Source of the DNA: Mycolicibacterium fortuitum subsp. fortuitum
GTDB lineage: Bacteria > Actinomycetota > Actinomycetes > Mycobacteriales > Mycobacteriaceae
DNA length: 64,000 nt
Direction: 5' to 3'
Assembly: GCF_022179545.1 (NCBI RefSeq)
Contig: NZ_AP025518.1
Coordinates: 3,472,001 to 3,536,000, forward strand
Positions 1 through 9,007 of this stretch are shown here, in pieces. How positions within the stretch are numbered: the first letter of the stretch is position 1; each line of letters starts with the position of its first letter. Position numbers and translations under genes: made by a program. The notes under the pieces are model-generated. The model made no database searches. It saw nothing but the letters and a program-made list of their open reading frames with translations, and was not told the origin of the DNA.

Positions 1-49
1 CGGACACGACACTCTCCTGAGGCGCGGACGTGCTGAGACGTCGTAGGCG

Positions 50-250
50 TCCCTCTCCCTCTGTCGTCGACCCGGTCCGGGCGCCTGAGAGATTCAGCCC
101 CGCTAAAGGACTTTTCCCCATGGGCGGGTGCCCACGGGCACCACTTTCCAGAGGCATCGGGGCCTGGCGCGGTCCTGGGTGCCTGAGAGGTTGACGGAGA
201 GGGTATTGCTCCTTCGGCGTCCGTGACTGGCTGTCACGAAACTCTCCCGC
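50..250 (-). promoter_or_regulatory. Tandem glycine riboswitch (upstream of gcvB, off the left edge)
   Basis: Read on the minus strand, this stretch carries both aptamers of a glycine riboswitch. The first runs from a GGGAGAG-type P1 strand near 249, through the glycine-core segment CGCCGAAGGAGCAA, to CCTCTCAGGCACC. The second contains CTCTGGAAAGTGG, then AATCTCTCAGGCGCCC, and closes with GACAGAGGGAGAGG near 50. The repeated CTCTCAGG element is diagnostic. In mycobacteria this RNA precedes gcvB, the glycine decarboxylase P-protein gene. That gene would begin beyond base 1, which fits gcvH lying in the same block. Glycine binding is expected to turn on expression, but the expression platform is not visible here. 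Confidence 0.9.
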
Positions 251-310
251 ACGAGGGCGATGCGTCGGCAATTCTACCGGGCGGGCGCCGATCTGCGCGA
301 ACAGACGCAG

Positions 311-341
311 AGGTGCCCCTCAACAACCGTTGGGGGCACCT
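311..341 (-). terminator. Hairpin terminator after the Rv1830-type gene
   Basis: A 13-bp stem with one bulged base (311-324 pairing with 329-341) closes on a 4-base loop. It lies 21 bases past the stop codon of the MerR gene on the minus strand. There is no U-tract, which is common for mycobacterial terminators. It separates the gcvH-to-MerR block from the glycine-riboswitch unit downstream. Confidence 0.7.
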
Positions 342-361
342 AGGTGAGAGGCGGCCGAAAC

Positions 362-982
362 TCAGCCGATCTTGCGATCGCGGCTTTTGCGCCGCGACGC
401 GAGCTCATCTTCGGGTGATGCGATGGACTCACCACCATCGGCACGCTCACCCGGGAAGTCGGCGATGGTGCCGGTCAGCTCCCGCATGGCGCCCGACACC
501 GCGATACCGAACACGCCCTGGCCGCCCTGAAGCAGATCCACGACCTCTTCAGCCGAGGTGCACTCGTAGACCGTGGTGCCGTCGGAGAACAGGGTGATGT
601 TGGCGAGGTCCTGCACACCGCGCTGGCGCAGGTGGTCGACCGCGACCCGGATGTTGTGCAACGAGATGCCCGTGTCGAGCAACCGCTTGACGATCTTGAG
701 GACCAGCACGTCCTTGAACGAGTACAGCCGCTGGCTACCTGAGCCGGCCGCGCCGCGGATGGACGGAACCACCAGGGAGGTGCGAGCCCAGTAATCGAGC
801 TGACGGTAGGTGATACCGGCGATCTGGCAGGCACTCGGACCGCGGTAGCCGACCAACTCGTCCGGCACTGAATCATCGGGGAACAACCCGGCCTGCACGG
901 GCTCACCGACCGGCCTGACAGGCGGCTCCGCGCCGCTCCCGGTGGTCAGATCCAACTCTTCCTGCCGTGGCGTGTCACCCAC
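362..982 (-). CDS. MerR-family transcriptional regulator (Rv1830 type)
   Basis: A 206-residue MerR-type DNA-binding regulator. The helix-turn-helix is in the middle: after a roughly 45-residue acidic N-terminal extension come the MerR hallmarks GYRGPSACQIAGITYRQLDY and YSFKDVLVLKIVKRLLD, followed by a helical dimerisation stretch and a charged tail. The organisation matches mycobacterial Rv1830, reported to influence cell-division gene expression. I chose the GTG at 982 because a GAGAGGA ribosome site precedes it; the frame stays open to 1051 but lacks a comparable site there. It is the last gene of the gcvH-garA-ftsR-DUF151 run and is followed by a hairpin terminator. No metal-binding cysteines are visible, so it is probably not a metal sensor. 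Confidence 0.88.
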   Translation of the reverse strand: MGDTPRQEELDLTTGSGAEPPVRPVGEPVQAGLFPDDSVPDELVGYRGPSACQIAGITYRQLDYWARTSLVVPSIRGAAGSGSQRLYSFKDVLVLKIVKRLLDTGISLHNIRVAVDHLRQRGVQDLANITLFSDGTTVYECTSAEEVVDLLQGGQGVFGIAVSGAMRELTGTIADFPGERADGGESIASPEDELASRRKSRDRKIG

Positions 983-1237
983 TGTGAATCCTCTCGCCGT
1001 TCGAACTCGCCCGCACCGTACTGGTATGCCCTGCACCGCAGCAATCTTCATCGCGACGGTTTGCTGCGAGCTCGAATGTGTCGAGCATACGCTTCCCGCC
1101 CGGGCCTGATTGCCCGCTGCGATGAAAGTATGGCGCCCGAATTCCCGCCCGATTGCCTCCCGCGCCGCGTGTCGATACCGGTATACCCACTTGAGACGTA
1201 CCCGTGATCTGGGACCGAACAGCGGCGCCGGCGACGA

Positions 1238-1732
1238 TCATGTCGCTTTGAAGTCGTCCGGCGAAACGCTGTCCAGGAACTCCTTGAACTTCTCCACCTC
1301 GTCCTCACGGACGGTGCCGGCCGCCTCTTCGTCGTTCTCGTCGGGAATGAGCAGGCCGGCCTCGGCCAGCACCGCCTCTTCCACGTAGATCGGCACGCCC
1401 ACACGCAGGGCAATCGCCACCGAGTCGGAAGGCCGGGCCGAGACCTTGATGTCGCGGTCGAAGATCAGGTCGGCGTAGAACGTGCCTTCCTGCAGGTCGA
1501 CGATTCGAACCTCTTTGAGCGAATGTCCAAGAGCGGCAATCACATCTCGGATCAGATCGTGAGTGAGCGGGCGAGCGGGCTCGACGCCCTGTTGCTCCAG
1601 CGCGATGGCTGCGGCCTCAGACTGGCCGATCCAGATCGGCAGATAACGGTCACCGTTCGATTCCCGCAAGAGCAGCACGGGTTGGTTCTGCGGCTGCTCC
1701 ACCCGAATGCCGACCACACGAACCTCAGCCAT
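1238..1732 (-). CDS. Bifunctional nuclease family (DUF151) protein, Rv1829 type
   Basis: A 164-residue cytoplasmic protein of the DUF151/bifunctional-nuclease family. The family signature is clear: the N-terminal strand with RVEQPQNQPVLLLRE, then YLPIWIGQSEAAAI, LTHDLI, and the core ARPSDSVAIALRVGVPIYV, ending in an acidic tail typical of the mycobacterial members. Plant relatives have reported DNase/RNase activity; the bacterial role is not settled. It lies between two MerR regulators, an arrangement conserved across mycobacteria, and is probably co-transcribed with them. About 110 bases separate it from ftsR, so an internal promoter is possible. Length equals that of the M. tuberculosis homologue. 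Identification of the family is secure; function is not. Confidence 0.92.
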   Translation of the reverse strand: MAEVRVVGIRVEQPQNQPVLLLRESNGDRYLPIWIGQSEAAAIALEQQGVEPARPLTHDLIRDVIAALGHSLKEVRIVDLQEGTFYADLIFDRDIKVSARPSDSVAIALRVGVPIYVEEAVLAEAGLLIPDENDEEAAGTVREDEVEKFKEFLDSVSPDDFKAT

Positions 1733-1843
1733 CTGTGCCTGCCCTCCGCACCGCCGTGCCGTTTCGTCGAAATCTTCGTCCTTCGCCAGTTCGCCTCAGG
1801 GGTCCTGACTTAGACGAGCTGGCCGTCAAAACGAGTCTAGTCC

Positions 1844-2599
1844 TCAGCGATCCAGAACGTCGCGTACGGCGGACTTGATCAGCGACGTGTGCAAAGTGAT
1901 CGCCAGGGCCGCAACTTCGCGGGCCAGATCGTCGGCCCGGTCGCGCGCTCCGGCCTTGCCTGCCTTGCCAACCGGGCCCGCGATCTGCGCGATCAGGTCG
2001 GATTGGCGGTCTGCCGCGGAGCGGAATGCCCGCAGATGTCGCGGCTCCACACCGTAGTCGCCCAGGGCACGCGCACACTGGGCGATCACCACGGAATGTT
2101 CGTCGAAAAACCCGGCGGGCCCGGCGGTGATGATGCCGTTTCGGACCAAAGCCCCCAGCATCTCGTCGTCGATGCCCGACCGGGCCAGAAGATCTTCCCG
2201 GGACAGCCGGACCTGGGTCGGCGCCACCCCAGATATACCTGCGGTGCCGCCGTCCACCCCGTCGCCTCCGTCACCCTCGGGCACCCCCACCAGACGCGGC
2301 ACCGTGTAGGCCGAGCCGGTCTGCGGCAACTCACCGTCGGGTTGGGCGTCCAGCTGGGCCTTGATCACCTTCAACGGCAAATACTGGTCACGCTGGGCGG
2401 TGAGGATGAACCTCAACCGCGCACAGTCGTATGCAGTGAACCGCCGGTACCCCGATGCGGTGCGCTGCGGCGTGATCAGCCCCTCGGCCTCGAGGAACCG
2501 GATCTTGGAGATGCTGACGTCCGGAAAGTCGCCCCGCAGCAGGTCCAGCACTGCGCCGATCGACATCCCGGCCAGTGCAGGTCTGTCGGGGGCAGTCAT
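1844..2599 (-). CDS. ftsR: MerR-family regulator FtsR (Rv1828 type)
   Basis: A 251-residue MerR-family regulator. The winged helix occupies about residues 10-80, with the characteristic [19 protein letters not shown] and [17 protein letters not shown] elements. A Gly/Pro-rich linker and a helical C-terminal domain follow (about 135-250). The Corynebacterium glutamicum orthologue FtsR activates ftsZ, and the mycobacterial Rv1828 structure shows a MerR-like dimer without an obvious ligand. The stop codon lies 3 bases upstream of nothing but the spacer to the DUF151 gene, while its start follows the garA stop by 3 bases, so it is transcriptionally coupled to garA. Coupling of the GarA metabolic switch to a division regulator is therefore built into the operon. 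Confidence 0.9.
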   Translation of the reverse strand: MTAPDRPALAGMSIGAVLDLLRGDFPDVSISKIRFLEAEGLITPQRTASGYRRFTAYDCARLRFILTAQRDQYLPLKVIKAQLDAQPDGELPQTGSAYTVPRLVGVPEGDGGDGVDGGTAGISGVAPTQVRLSREDLLARSGIDDEMLGALVRNGIITAGPAGFFDEHSVVIAQCARALGDYGVEPRHLRAFRSAADRQSDLIAQIAGPVGKAGKAGARDRADDLAREVAALAITLHTSLIKSAVRDVLDR

Positions 2600-2602
2600 C
2601 GG

Positions 2603-3082
2603 CTAGCTGGTCGAGCTGCTGTCGTCGTCAGACCGAGGACCGGTGAGGAACACCAGGCGGAACTTCCCGATCTGCACCTCGTCGCCGTTGGCGAGCACGG
2701 CCGAATCGACCGGCTCGCGATTGACGTACGTACCGTTGAGGCTGCCGACATCGACAACCTGGAACTCACCGCTCTCCAACCGGAACTCGGCATGCCGACG
2801 GCTGACCGTGACGTCATCGAGGAAGATGTCGCTGTCCGGGTGACGCCCCGCCGACGTGGTCGGCTGATCGAGCAGGAAACGCGATCCGGCGTTCGGTCCA
2901 CGCTTGACGACCAGCAATGCCGAACCCGCGGGCAGGCCCTCGACGCCGGAAACGGCGCCTTCGGTACCGGCCGTTGCGGGCGCATCCAGTTCGTTCAAAA
3001 AATCCGCACGGAAAACCGATGTGGTTTCCACCGTCACGTCTTCCGACTGGTCGGCCCCCAAATTGCTGTCCTTGTCCGTCAC
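2603..3082 (-). CDS. garA: GarA, FHA-domain regulator of glutamate/TCA metabolism
   Basis: A 159-residue cytoplasmic FHA protein. The N-terminal tail carries the conserved VTVETTSVFRADF motif, whose two threonines (residues 20 and 21) are the PknG and PknB phosphorylation sites in M. tuberculosis and M. smegmatis. The FHA domain (about 65-150) shows GRHPDSDIFLDD, SRRHAEF and GSLNGTYVN. Unphosphorylated GarA binds and inhibits 2-oxoglutarate dehydrogenase and NAD-glutamate dehydrogenase and stimulates glutamate synthase; phosphorylation at the tail makes it self-inhibited. Start is GTG at 3082 with GAGGAG upstream. Near-identity to the known protein over the FHA domain makes this one of the safest calls in the window. 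Confidence 0.97.
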   Translation of the reverse strand: MTDKDSNLGADQSEDVTVETTSVFRADFLNELDAPATAGTEGAVSGVEGLPAGSALLVVKRGPNAGSRFLLDQPTTSAGRHPDSDIFLDDVTVSRRHAEFRLESGEFQVVDVGSLNGTYVNREPVDSAVLANGDEVQIGKFRLVFLTGPRSDDDSSSTS

Positions 3083-3271
3083 CCGCTGCTCCTCACTGGC
3101 TGCTGTGGCGTTGGCCGGCGCGGCCCCAGCCCATCGTCGGTCTCACGTCGACCGTACCGCGCTTCAGGCATCGTTGTGTCCACCACCGCCGGATCCGATG
3201 GGGAAGATATCTGCGCGCCGGGTACGGCCGGACCGGTCTCGGCGACCGGCCTTCGAAACCCTAACAACCCC

Positions 3272-3667
3272 TCACTCGGTCACGGCGGCGCGGTAGCCGT
3301 CAGCGTCGAGCAAACCGGCCAGCGCGTCGTCGAGTGTCCCCTCCTCCAGCCGCAGATCGACCAGCCAGCCTTCGCCGTAGGGGTCGGAGTTGACGAGCTG
3401 CGGGCTGCCGTCCAGATCACCATTGACCGCAACGACTTTCGCCGCCACGGGGGCGTAGAGATCCGACACCGATTTCGTGGACTCGACCTCTCCGAACGCG
3501 TCTCCGGCGGCCAGCTGGGCGCCGACGTCGGGCAGCTGGACGAACACCACGTCGCCGAGGGCGGACTGCGCATAATCGGTGATGCCGACGCGCACCGTGT
3601 CGTCACCGGTACGCAACACCCACTCGTGCTCCGAGGTGTAGTACAGGTCGGCGGGGATCTCGCTCAC
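3272..3667 (-). CDS. gcvH: Glycine cleavage system H protein
   Basis: A 131-residue lipoyl carrier of the glycine cleavage complex; it shuttles the aminomethyl group between the P, T and L proteins. The lipoyl-lysine sits in the motif [17 protein letters not shown], and the N-terminal YTSEHEWV and C-terminal EGWLVDL are typical. Start is GTG at 3667 with AAGGAG seven bases upstream. It heads the garA-ftsR-DUF151-MerR series, with a 189-base spacer before garA that probably holds garA's own promoter. The glycine riboswitch and gcvB lie at the far end of the same block, so the H and P proteins are linked by position but probably not by transcript. Confidence 0.97.
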   Translation of the reverse strand: MSEIPADLYYTSEHEWVLRTGDDTVRVGITDYAQSALGDVVFVQLPDVGAQLAAGDAFGEVESTKSVSDLYAPVAAKVVAVNGDLDGSPQLVNSDPYGEGWLVDLRLEEGTLDDALAGLLDADGYRAAVTE

Positions 3668-3714
3668 GGCGCTCCTTTTGGTCTGAGGTGTTGGTTACTT
3701 TGCTGATTTGAAGC

Positions 3715-4629
3715 TCATTTGACCGGCTGAGCGTATTGGCGTGGTTTCGGTTGCCGCAAGGCGGTGACGTCGACACGCTCGGCCTGTTGTATCACCATCG
3801 TGCCGCCCACCCGCTTGACACTGTCCATTGCCCCGCCGGGAATGTTCATCGCGGCCGCCAGCGTCGGCGGGTCTCCTATGGCCAGAACCGAATACGGCGG
3901 CCGCAGGGTCACCTCGTCTACGGTGAGCGCACCGGGGTTGCCGATGATCCAGGTGTCGATGCCGACCCGAACCGCCGACTGCTGGTCTCCGCCGCGGATC
4001 TCGATGGCCTCGGCGCCTGCGGCGCGTAGTTCGTTGATCACGTCGAGCATGGTCTCGGCGGGCACGCCCGGCGCGTTGTCCTCGATGGTGAGCGTCACAC
4101 CGGGGCCGGTGGCGGCGACCGTCCCGATCTGGATGGACAGTGCTTCCAGCCGGGACTGGGCGTTCTCGATCGCGGCCTGATCGCTGCTGCCGGAAGCCTG
4201 CAGCTGCTGCAGCGTCCGCTGCAGGTCGGCCACCTCGGTGTTGAGCGAGCCTTCTCGTTGCTGCAGGGAATCCAGCAGCACCAGAAGGTCGGCGGGCCGC
4301 GCGGTCTCCAGCGAATCTCCCGACTCGTTCTGGCGAACCTGTGTGACGATCGCCATACCGAGCAGGATGCACAACAAAACCCCCAGCGCGCCGAACACCA
4401 ACTGTGAGCGGCTGCGACGCACGATCCGCAGATTCCGGAACCGGCGCGGCGAGACATCGGCGGGCATCTCGTGGCGGCCGTGATGCTCGGCATGATGTAC
4501 GGGCTGATGACCGGTTGGAGATTCCGCCTTGTCGGCTTTCTCCGCCTTCGCGGCCTTCTCTGCCGGCGTGTCTGCCGGCTCGGCCGGGGACTCCGGCTCA
4601 TCGCGGGGCGGGGGTTCTGTGTCGCTCAT
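3715..4629 (-). CDS. DUF881 membrane-anchored protein (Rv1825 type)
   Basis: A 304-residue protein of the DUF881 family. An acidic/charged N-terminal cytoplasmic part of about 85 residues precedes one membrane segment (about 95-115, LVFGALGVLLCILLGMAIV). A coiled-coil stretch (LQQREGSLNTEVADLQRTLQQLQ) and an extracytoplasmic domain with the family signature (TIEDNAPG, ELRAAGAEAIEI, PPYSVLAIG) follow. I start it at ATG 4629, one base after the stop of the small-basic-protein gene; the open frame extends to 4740 but that part overlaps the neighbour. DUF881-sbp-DUF881 triplets are conserved next to pgsA and gcvH in actinobacteria, and a cell-envelope or division role is suspected. Function is unproven. 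Confidence 0.88.
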   Translation of the reverse strand: MSDTEPPPRDEPESPAEPADTPAEKAAKAEKADKAESPTGHQPVHHAEHHGRHEMPADVSPRRFRNLRIVRRSRSQLVFGALGVLLCILLGMAIVTQVRQNESGDSLETARPADLLVLLDSLQQREGSLNTEVADLQRTLQQLQASGSSDQAAIENAQSRLEALSIQIGTVAATGPGVTLTIEDNAPGVPAETMLDVINELRAAGAEAIEIRGGDQQSAVRVGIDTWIIGNPGALTVDEVTLRPPYSVLAIGDPPTLAAAMNIPGGAMDSVKRVGGTMVIQQAERVDVTALRQPKPRQYAQPVK

Positions 4630-4630
4630 G

Positions 4631-4963
4631 TCAGGCGCCGAACAACCTGCGCCGCAGTGCGGCGGCGTTACCGAAGATGCGTATGCCGAGAACCACGATG
4701 ATCGCCGTCGACAACTGCGTGCCCACCCCCAGTTGGTCACCGACGTACACGATCAACGCCGCCACCAGCACGTTGAACACGAACGACACCACGAACACCT
4801 TGGCGTCGAATATCCGCTCCAGGTATGCCCGTAACCCGCCGAACACCGCGTCCAGCGCGGCCACCACGGCGATCGGAAGGTACGGCTCGACGAACTCCGG
4901 GACGCTGGGGTGGAACACCAACCCCAGCACGATCCCGACGACCAGTGCGACGATCCCGATCAT
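4631..4963 (-). CDS. sbp: Small basic protein (sbp/DUF1290), Rv1824 type
   Basis: A 110-residue integral membrane protein with three predicted membrane segments: residues 1-20 (MIGIVALVVGIVLGLVF), about 28-48 and about 58-78, followed by a basic C-terminus. It matches the DUF1290 small basic proteins found beside ftsZ or DUF881 genes in Gram-positive bacteria. It lies between two DUF881 genes with 1 base to the downstream gene and 27 to the upstream one, so the three are one translational unit. The role is unknown; in Bacillus the homologue lies in the division/cell-wall region. Family assignment is confident. Confidence 0.88.
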   Translation of the reverse strand: MIGIVALVVGIVLGLVFHPSVPEFVEPYLPIAVVAALDAVFGGLRAYLERIFDAKVFVVSFVFNVLVAALIVYVGDQLGVGTQLSTAIIVVLGIRIFGNAAALRRRLFGA

Positions 4964-4990
4964 CTGACGGTCAATCCTGTCACGTCCGGT

Positions 4991-5893
4991 CTATCCAATC
5001 TGCTTGGCGAAGTTGACATCTCGTACCGACACGGCGGGCACGGTCAGACCGTCGCCCGCACTCACGTTCACGCCGACCCCGTAGGAGGTCTCCAACAACC
5101 GCAGCCGCTGCAGCCCGGGGGTGCGGTCGAAGGCATCGGCCATGCCCTTCGGCGGTCCGATGGCCACAATGGCATACGGACTCGTGATCGGCTGGTTGTC
5201 GACCAGAATCCCGCCGCCGGCCTGCCGGATCGTCACGCCGGCTCCGACCCGCACGCCGCCCACCGAAACCGCCTCTGCCCCACTGACCCACAGCGAATTC
5301 ACCACGAGCTGCAGGTCGCGGTCGAGGATGATCTGCTGCCCACCGGCAACCCGCTGTTTGGACACGTCACTCAGGTCCTTGGACAGGCCCGGATCGGTGA
5401 TGGTGACGGTCAAGCCGGGCCCGATCATCGGAATCGCCGCCGCTTCGATGTTGGCGGTGTCCAGGCTACTGAGCAAACGCTGCCCGTTCTCGTCCATACC
5501 GAGCCGGCTGCGCCGCTCGGCGTCCACCTGGTCGACGAGCGCATCACGTTCGGCACTGGCCTTGTCGGCGCCGATCTGCGCCGCGCGCACCCGCCCGGCC
5601 AGGGTGTGCTGGGCCTCCCGAGCGGCCGGGGCCGCCGTCTGGGCCTGACCGGCGGCCACCGCGAAGACCGTGGCGATCACGCCCGCCCCCACCAGCAACC
5701 AGCCCATGTCCGAGGCTCGGCGACGCGACCGGCCGCCGGCCTCCTCGCGAGCGGCAGCCGCCGCGGCGTAACCGGGGTCCAGGTGCTCCGACAGCAACGA
5801 CCGCAGCAGTGAGGGCAGTGGAATCCGCTTGGGCGCGTGGGCTTCATGGTCATTGAGCCCGGCCCCCGACTCGTAGCCGCCCAGCGTGCTCAT
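4991..5893 (-). CDS. DUF881 membrane-anchored protein (Rv1823 type)
   Basis: A 300-residue second DUF881 protein. A cytoplasmic N-terminal region of about 75 residues leads to a single membrane segment (about 78-98, WLLVGAGVIATVFAVAAG), then a coiled coil (AREAQHTLAGRVRAAQIGADKA) and the extracytoplasmic domain with MIGPGLTVTITDPG, LVVNSLWVSGAEAVSVGG and SPYAIVAIGPPKG. Start is ATG 5893, overlapping the pgsA2 stop by 4 bases (ATGA), so the longer open frame that runs back across pgsA2 is not used. It pairs with the DUF881 protein at 3715-4629. The two may form a complex around the small basic protein, but that is inference from conserved order. Confidence 0.87.
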   Translation of the reverse strand: MSTLGGYESGAGLNDHEAHAPKRIPLPSLLRSLLSEHLDPGYAAAAAAREEAGGRSRRRASDMGWLLVGAGVIATVFAVAAGQAQTAAPAAREAQHTLAGRVRAAQIGADKASAERDALVDQVDAERRSRLGMDENGQRLLSSLDTANIEAAAIPMIGPGLTVTITDPGLSKDLSDVSKQRVAGGQQIILDRDLQLVVNSLWVSGAEAVSVGGVRVGAGVTIRQAGGGILVDNQPITSPYAIVAIGPPKGMADAFDRTPGLQRLRLLETSYGVGVNVSAGDGLTVPAVSVRDVNFAKQIG

Positions 5894-6522
5894 GGGCCCA
5901 GTACGGGGAGTTGTCGCACGACCATCGTCACCTGGATCAGGTAGAGCACCGCTGACCACAGGTAGAGCGCTGCACCCCACAACAGGAAGGCCCACCCGCA
6001 GGCCAGGGCGACCCGGCTCCACGTCGCGTCCCACTGACCGAGCAGCACCCACGGGAAACCGGACATCAGCGCGAAGGTGGCGGCCTTGCCGAGGTACGTC
6101 ACCGGCAAGGCGGTCAGCCCCCTGCGGCGCAGGAGCGGCAACGTGGCGGCGAGCACCGCGTCGCGACCGAGCAGGGTCAGCACGAACCACCACGGCACCA
6201 CTCCGTAGAACGCCAGGGCGACCGGAACGGTGATCATGTAGATCCGGTCGACGAGTGGGTCGAGCAGTTCCCCCAGCCGTGAGGACTGATTGTCGACCAG
6301 TCGGGCGATCTTGCCGTCGGCCCAGTCGGAGAAGCCGCTGAACATCAGGATCGCCACTGCCCAGCCGTTGGCGTGCGCTCCGAACAACAGCCACAGGAAC
6401 ACCGGTACCAGCACCAGGCGCAGCACGCTGAGCGCGTTGGGCACCGTGAGCACCCGATCCGACGAGGATGGCGCGGCGCGACTCGCTGTGCTCCTGCCCT
6501 CGGGAGCAGGCGCGTGGTCCAT
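5890..6522 (-). CDS. pgsA2: CDP-alcohol phosphatidyltransferase (PgsA2, Rv1822 type)
   Basis: A 210-residue integral membrane enzyme of the CDP-alcohol phosphatidyltransferase family. The catalytic motif DG-x2-AR-x8-G-x3-D-x3-D is intact (DWADGKIARLVD, then LGELLDPLVDR), so metal-dependent transfer from CDP-diacylglycerol to a polyol is expected. Several hydrophobic segments follow. The mycobacterial gene at this position is annotated as a phosphatidylglycerophosphate synthase, one of several pgsA-like genes, and its true acceptor has been questioned; cardiolipin synthesis is an alternative. It sits 9 bases downstream of secA2 and overlaps the DUF881 start by 4 bases, making a secA2-pgsA2-DUF881-sbp-DUF881 operon. 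Confidence 0.9.
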   Translation of the reverse strand: MDHAPAPEGRSTASRAAPSSSDRVLTVPNALSVLRLVLVPVFLWLLFGAHANGWAVAILMFSGFSDWADGKIARLVDNQSSRLGELLDPLVDRIYMITVPVALAFYGVVPWWFVLTLLGRDAVLAATLPLLRRRGLTALPVTYLGKAATFALMSGFPWVLLGQWDATWSRVALACGWAFLLWGAALYLWSAVLYLIQVTMVVRQLPVLGP

Positions 6523-6531
6523 GCCTAAAAC

Positions 6532-8877
6532 CTAGCGGAACACACCCGGCAGGCTCAGCGCCGACATGGTGTCGTCGTTGAGCGGGTTGTCGTGGACCAT
6601 GTAGGTCCACGTCGACGTGGGCCGGGCCAGCTTGGACAGATCGATGCCGGGCTCGTCCTCGATGGAATCGGCGGTGTCGAAGGTCTGCTGGGCGGCTTCG
6701 ATGGCGTCGGCGGCCAGCGAGGCGAACGCGTCGACGGCCATCCTGTGGAATTCGTCGAGTGGGTTCTGCCGGCCCAGCGCCCGCAGGTGGATGCTCTCGC
6801 GGATGTCGGCGAGGAACGCCAGGTGATCGCACCAGCCGCGGTCGAGGTGGTAGAGCATGATGAGCCGGCAGATCTTGGTGAGCTTCTCCTCGGCATCCTC
6901 GCCGAGATCCTCGACCAGCTTCGCGTAGCGCTCCGGTGACCGGGCTTCGAGTTCCTGGCGTGCGGTGTCGGTGCGCAACAGGGTTTCGCGACGCTCGACG
7001 ATGATCGCGCGCTGCTGGGCGATGAGCTGGTTGTAGCGCCAGGTGTTGGCGTGCACGTCGAGCAGTCGCCCCTCGGCGACGCGCTGGGCGTGATCGAGCA
7101 GACCGGCCGCCTTGGGCGCGATCACCCTGCCGTCCTCATCGGTTTCGGTGGGCAGCTTGCTGTCGTCGAGGTGGGCGGACACCACCTCGTCTTCCCAGCT
7201 CGAGAAGAACACCGTCGAGCCCGGGTCACCCTGGCGGCCGGCGCGGCCACGCAACTGGTTGTCCAGGCGCTCGGTGTGGTGCCGGCCCGTGCCGACCACG
7301 TGCAGCCCGCCGAGTTCGGCGACCTTCTCCTTCTCCGCCGAGTCGTCACCCACGTCGGAGCCGCCCAGCCGGATGTCGGTGCCGCGACCGGCCATCTGAG
7401 TGGACACCGTGACCGAGCCCAGCTTGCCCGCCTCGGCGATCACCGAGGCTTCTTCGGCATCGTTCTTGGCGTTGAGTACGACGGCGGGGACACCCGCCTT
7501 GACCAGCCTGCGGTGCAGATCCTCGGACTCGGCCACATCGTGGGTGCCGACGAGAATCGGCTGACCGGTCTCGTGGACCTCGGCGATGTGTTCGACGATG
7601 GCGTGGTTCTTGGCCGCCTCGGTGAGGTACACCCGGTCGGTCTCGTCCTCGCGGATGTTGGGCTTGTTCGGCGGGATCGGCGACACCCCGAGCTTGTAGA
7701 ACTGGCGCAGCTGCTCGCCGGCGGCCAGCGCGGTGCCGGTCATGCCGCACACCGTCGGATAGCGGTTGACCAACGCCTGCACGGTGATGGTGTCGAGGAC
7801 TTCACCGGTTTCGGTGGTCTCGATGCCCTCCTTGGCCTCGACGGCCGCCTGCAGACCGTCCGGCCACCGCTGCAGCGAGGCGATACGCCCGCGGGACGCG
7901 TTGATCAGGTGGACAGCGCCGTCGCGGACGATGTAGTGCACATCGCGCTGCAGCAGCACATGTGCATGCAGGGCCACGTTGATCTCGGTGAGCGTGGTCG
8001 CGACGTGCTCCTCCGAGTACAGGTCGATATTGCCCAGGCGCGCCTCCAGCTTGCGGGCACCGGCCTCGGTGAGATGCACGTTGCGGTTGTCTTCGTCGGT
8101 GTCGAAATCGGTTCCGGCGGTCAGCTCGCCGACCATCCTGATGATCTCGACGCGAGGCTGCTCACGGTGGCTGGTGCCGGCCAGCACCAGCGGCACCAGG
8201 GCCTCGTCGACCAGCACCGAGTCGGCCTCGTCGATCAGCGCGACATCGGGATTCGGCGACACCAGATCGGCCACGTCGGTGACCAGCTGGTCGCGCAGGA
8301 CGTCGAACCCGATCTCGTTGACCGACGCATAGGTGACGTCGCACTCGTAGGCGGCGCGCCGCTCCTCTGCCGTCGAATCCTCGGTGATCCAGCCGACGGT
8401 CAGGCCCAGAGCCTTCAGCAGCGGGCCCATCCATTCCGCGTCGCGCCTGGCCAGATAGTCGTTGATGGTGATGACGTGAACGTGCCGGCCACCGATGGCG
8501 TAGCCGGCAGCCGCGATGGCCCCGGACAGGGTCTTGCCCTCACCTGTCGCCATCTCGACGACGTCGCCGGCGAGCATGCGCAGCGCCCCGAGCAGCTGTA
8601 CATCGAACGGGCGCAGGCCCGTCGTCCGTTCGGCCGCTTCCCGCGCCAGCGCCAGGAACTGCGGCATGTCGGCGGATGCGGCCAGGTCCTCGAGCTGGAG
8701 CAGCTTGGCAGCCTTGGTGAGCTGCTCGTCGTCGAGTTCGGCAGCCTTGTCTTCGAACTTGGCTGCTCCCTTGACCTCGGAGAGCGACCGAGCCTCGTTC
8801 CGCTCGGTGCTGGCCCCCAGTAGCTTCCAGAACTTGCTGCTCAAGCGGCCCGGTTTGGCGCTGGACGTCTTCGGCAC
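6532..8877 (-). CDS. secA2: Accessory preprotein translocase ATPase SecA2
   Basis: A 781-residue SecA2, shorter than a canonical SecA1 of about 900+ residues and lacking the C-terminal zinc tail. Visible landmarks are the Q-motif region [11 protein letters not shown], Walker [14 protein letters not shown]-like box [12 protein letters not shown], the preprotein-crosslinking region, and in the second motor domain [12 protein letters not shown] and [13 protein letters not shown]. In mycobacteria SecA2 exports a limited set of proteins, including several without classical signal peptides and some lipoproteins, and is important for virulence in pathogenic species but dispensable for growth. It is followed at 9 bases by pgsA2. 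Divergent from it, 130 bases away, is the BacA-like transporter; ilvG, which separates these two genes in M. tuberculosis, is absent here. Confidence 0.97.
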   Translation of the reverse strand: MPKTSSAKPGRLSSKFWKLLGASTERNEARSLSEVKGAAKFEDKAAELDDEQLTKAAKLLQLEDLAASADMPQFLALAREAAERTTGLRPFDVQLLGALRMLAGDVVEMATGEGKTLSGAIAAAGYAIGGRHVHVITINDYLARRDAEWMGPLLKALGLTVGWITEDSTAEERRAAYECDVTYASVNEIGFDVLRDQLVTDVADLVSPNPDVALIDEADSVLVDEALVPLVLAGTSHREQPRVEIIRMVGELTAGTDFDTDEDNRNVHLTEAGARKLEARLGNIDLYSEEHVATTLTEINVALHAHVLLQRDVHYIVRDGAVHLINASRGRIASLQRWPDGLQAAVEAKEGIETTETGEVLDTITVQALVNRYPTVCGMTGTALAAGEQLRQFYKLGVSPIPPNKPNIREDETDRVYLTEAAKNHAIVEHIAEVHETGQPILVGTHDVAESEDLHRRLVKAGVPAVVLNAKNDAEEASVIAEAGKLGSVTVSTQMAGRGTDIRLGGSDVGDDSAEKEKVAELGGLHVVGTGRHHTERLDNQLRGRAGRQGDPGSTVFFSSWEDEVVSAHLDDSKLPTETDEDGRVIAPKAAGLLDHAQRVAEGRLLDVHANTWRYNQLIAQQRAIIVERRETLLRTDTARQELEARSPERYAKLVEDLGEDAEEKLTKICRLIMLYHLDRGWCDHLAFLADIRESIHLRALGRQNPLDEFHRMAVDAFASLAADAIEAAQQTFDTADSIEDEPGIDLSKLARPTSTWTYMVHDNPLNDDTMSALSLPGVFR

Positions 8878-9007
8878 ATGTTCACGGTACGCGGACGCGC
8901 GGAGTGCCCCCGAGCGTGACCCCGAACCGGAACGGTCGAGGTGCCCGAGCGCGCCGGGGACGCCCGCCCACCGGCCTCACACAGGTTGGTCGGGGTACTT
9001 TGCCCGC

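Noticed and set aside
1889..3706. 605-codon plus-strand open frame across the garA-ftsR region
   Set aside because: Antisense shadow of three confidently identified minus-strand genes; high GC at third positions keeps it open, and no domain is recognisable.
7051..8823. 590-codon plus-strand open frame opposite secA2
   Set aside because: Pure antisense of secA2; composition (Arg/Gly/His-rich) and lack of motifs are typical of shadow frames.
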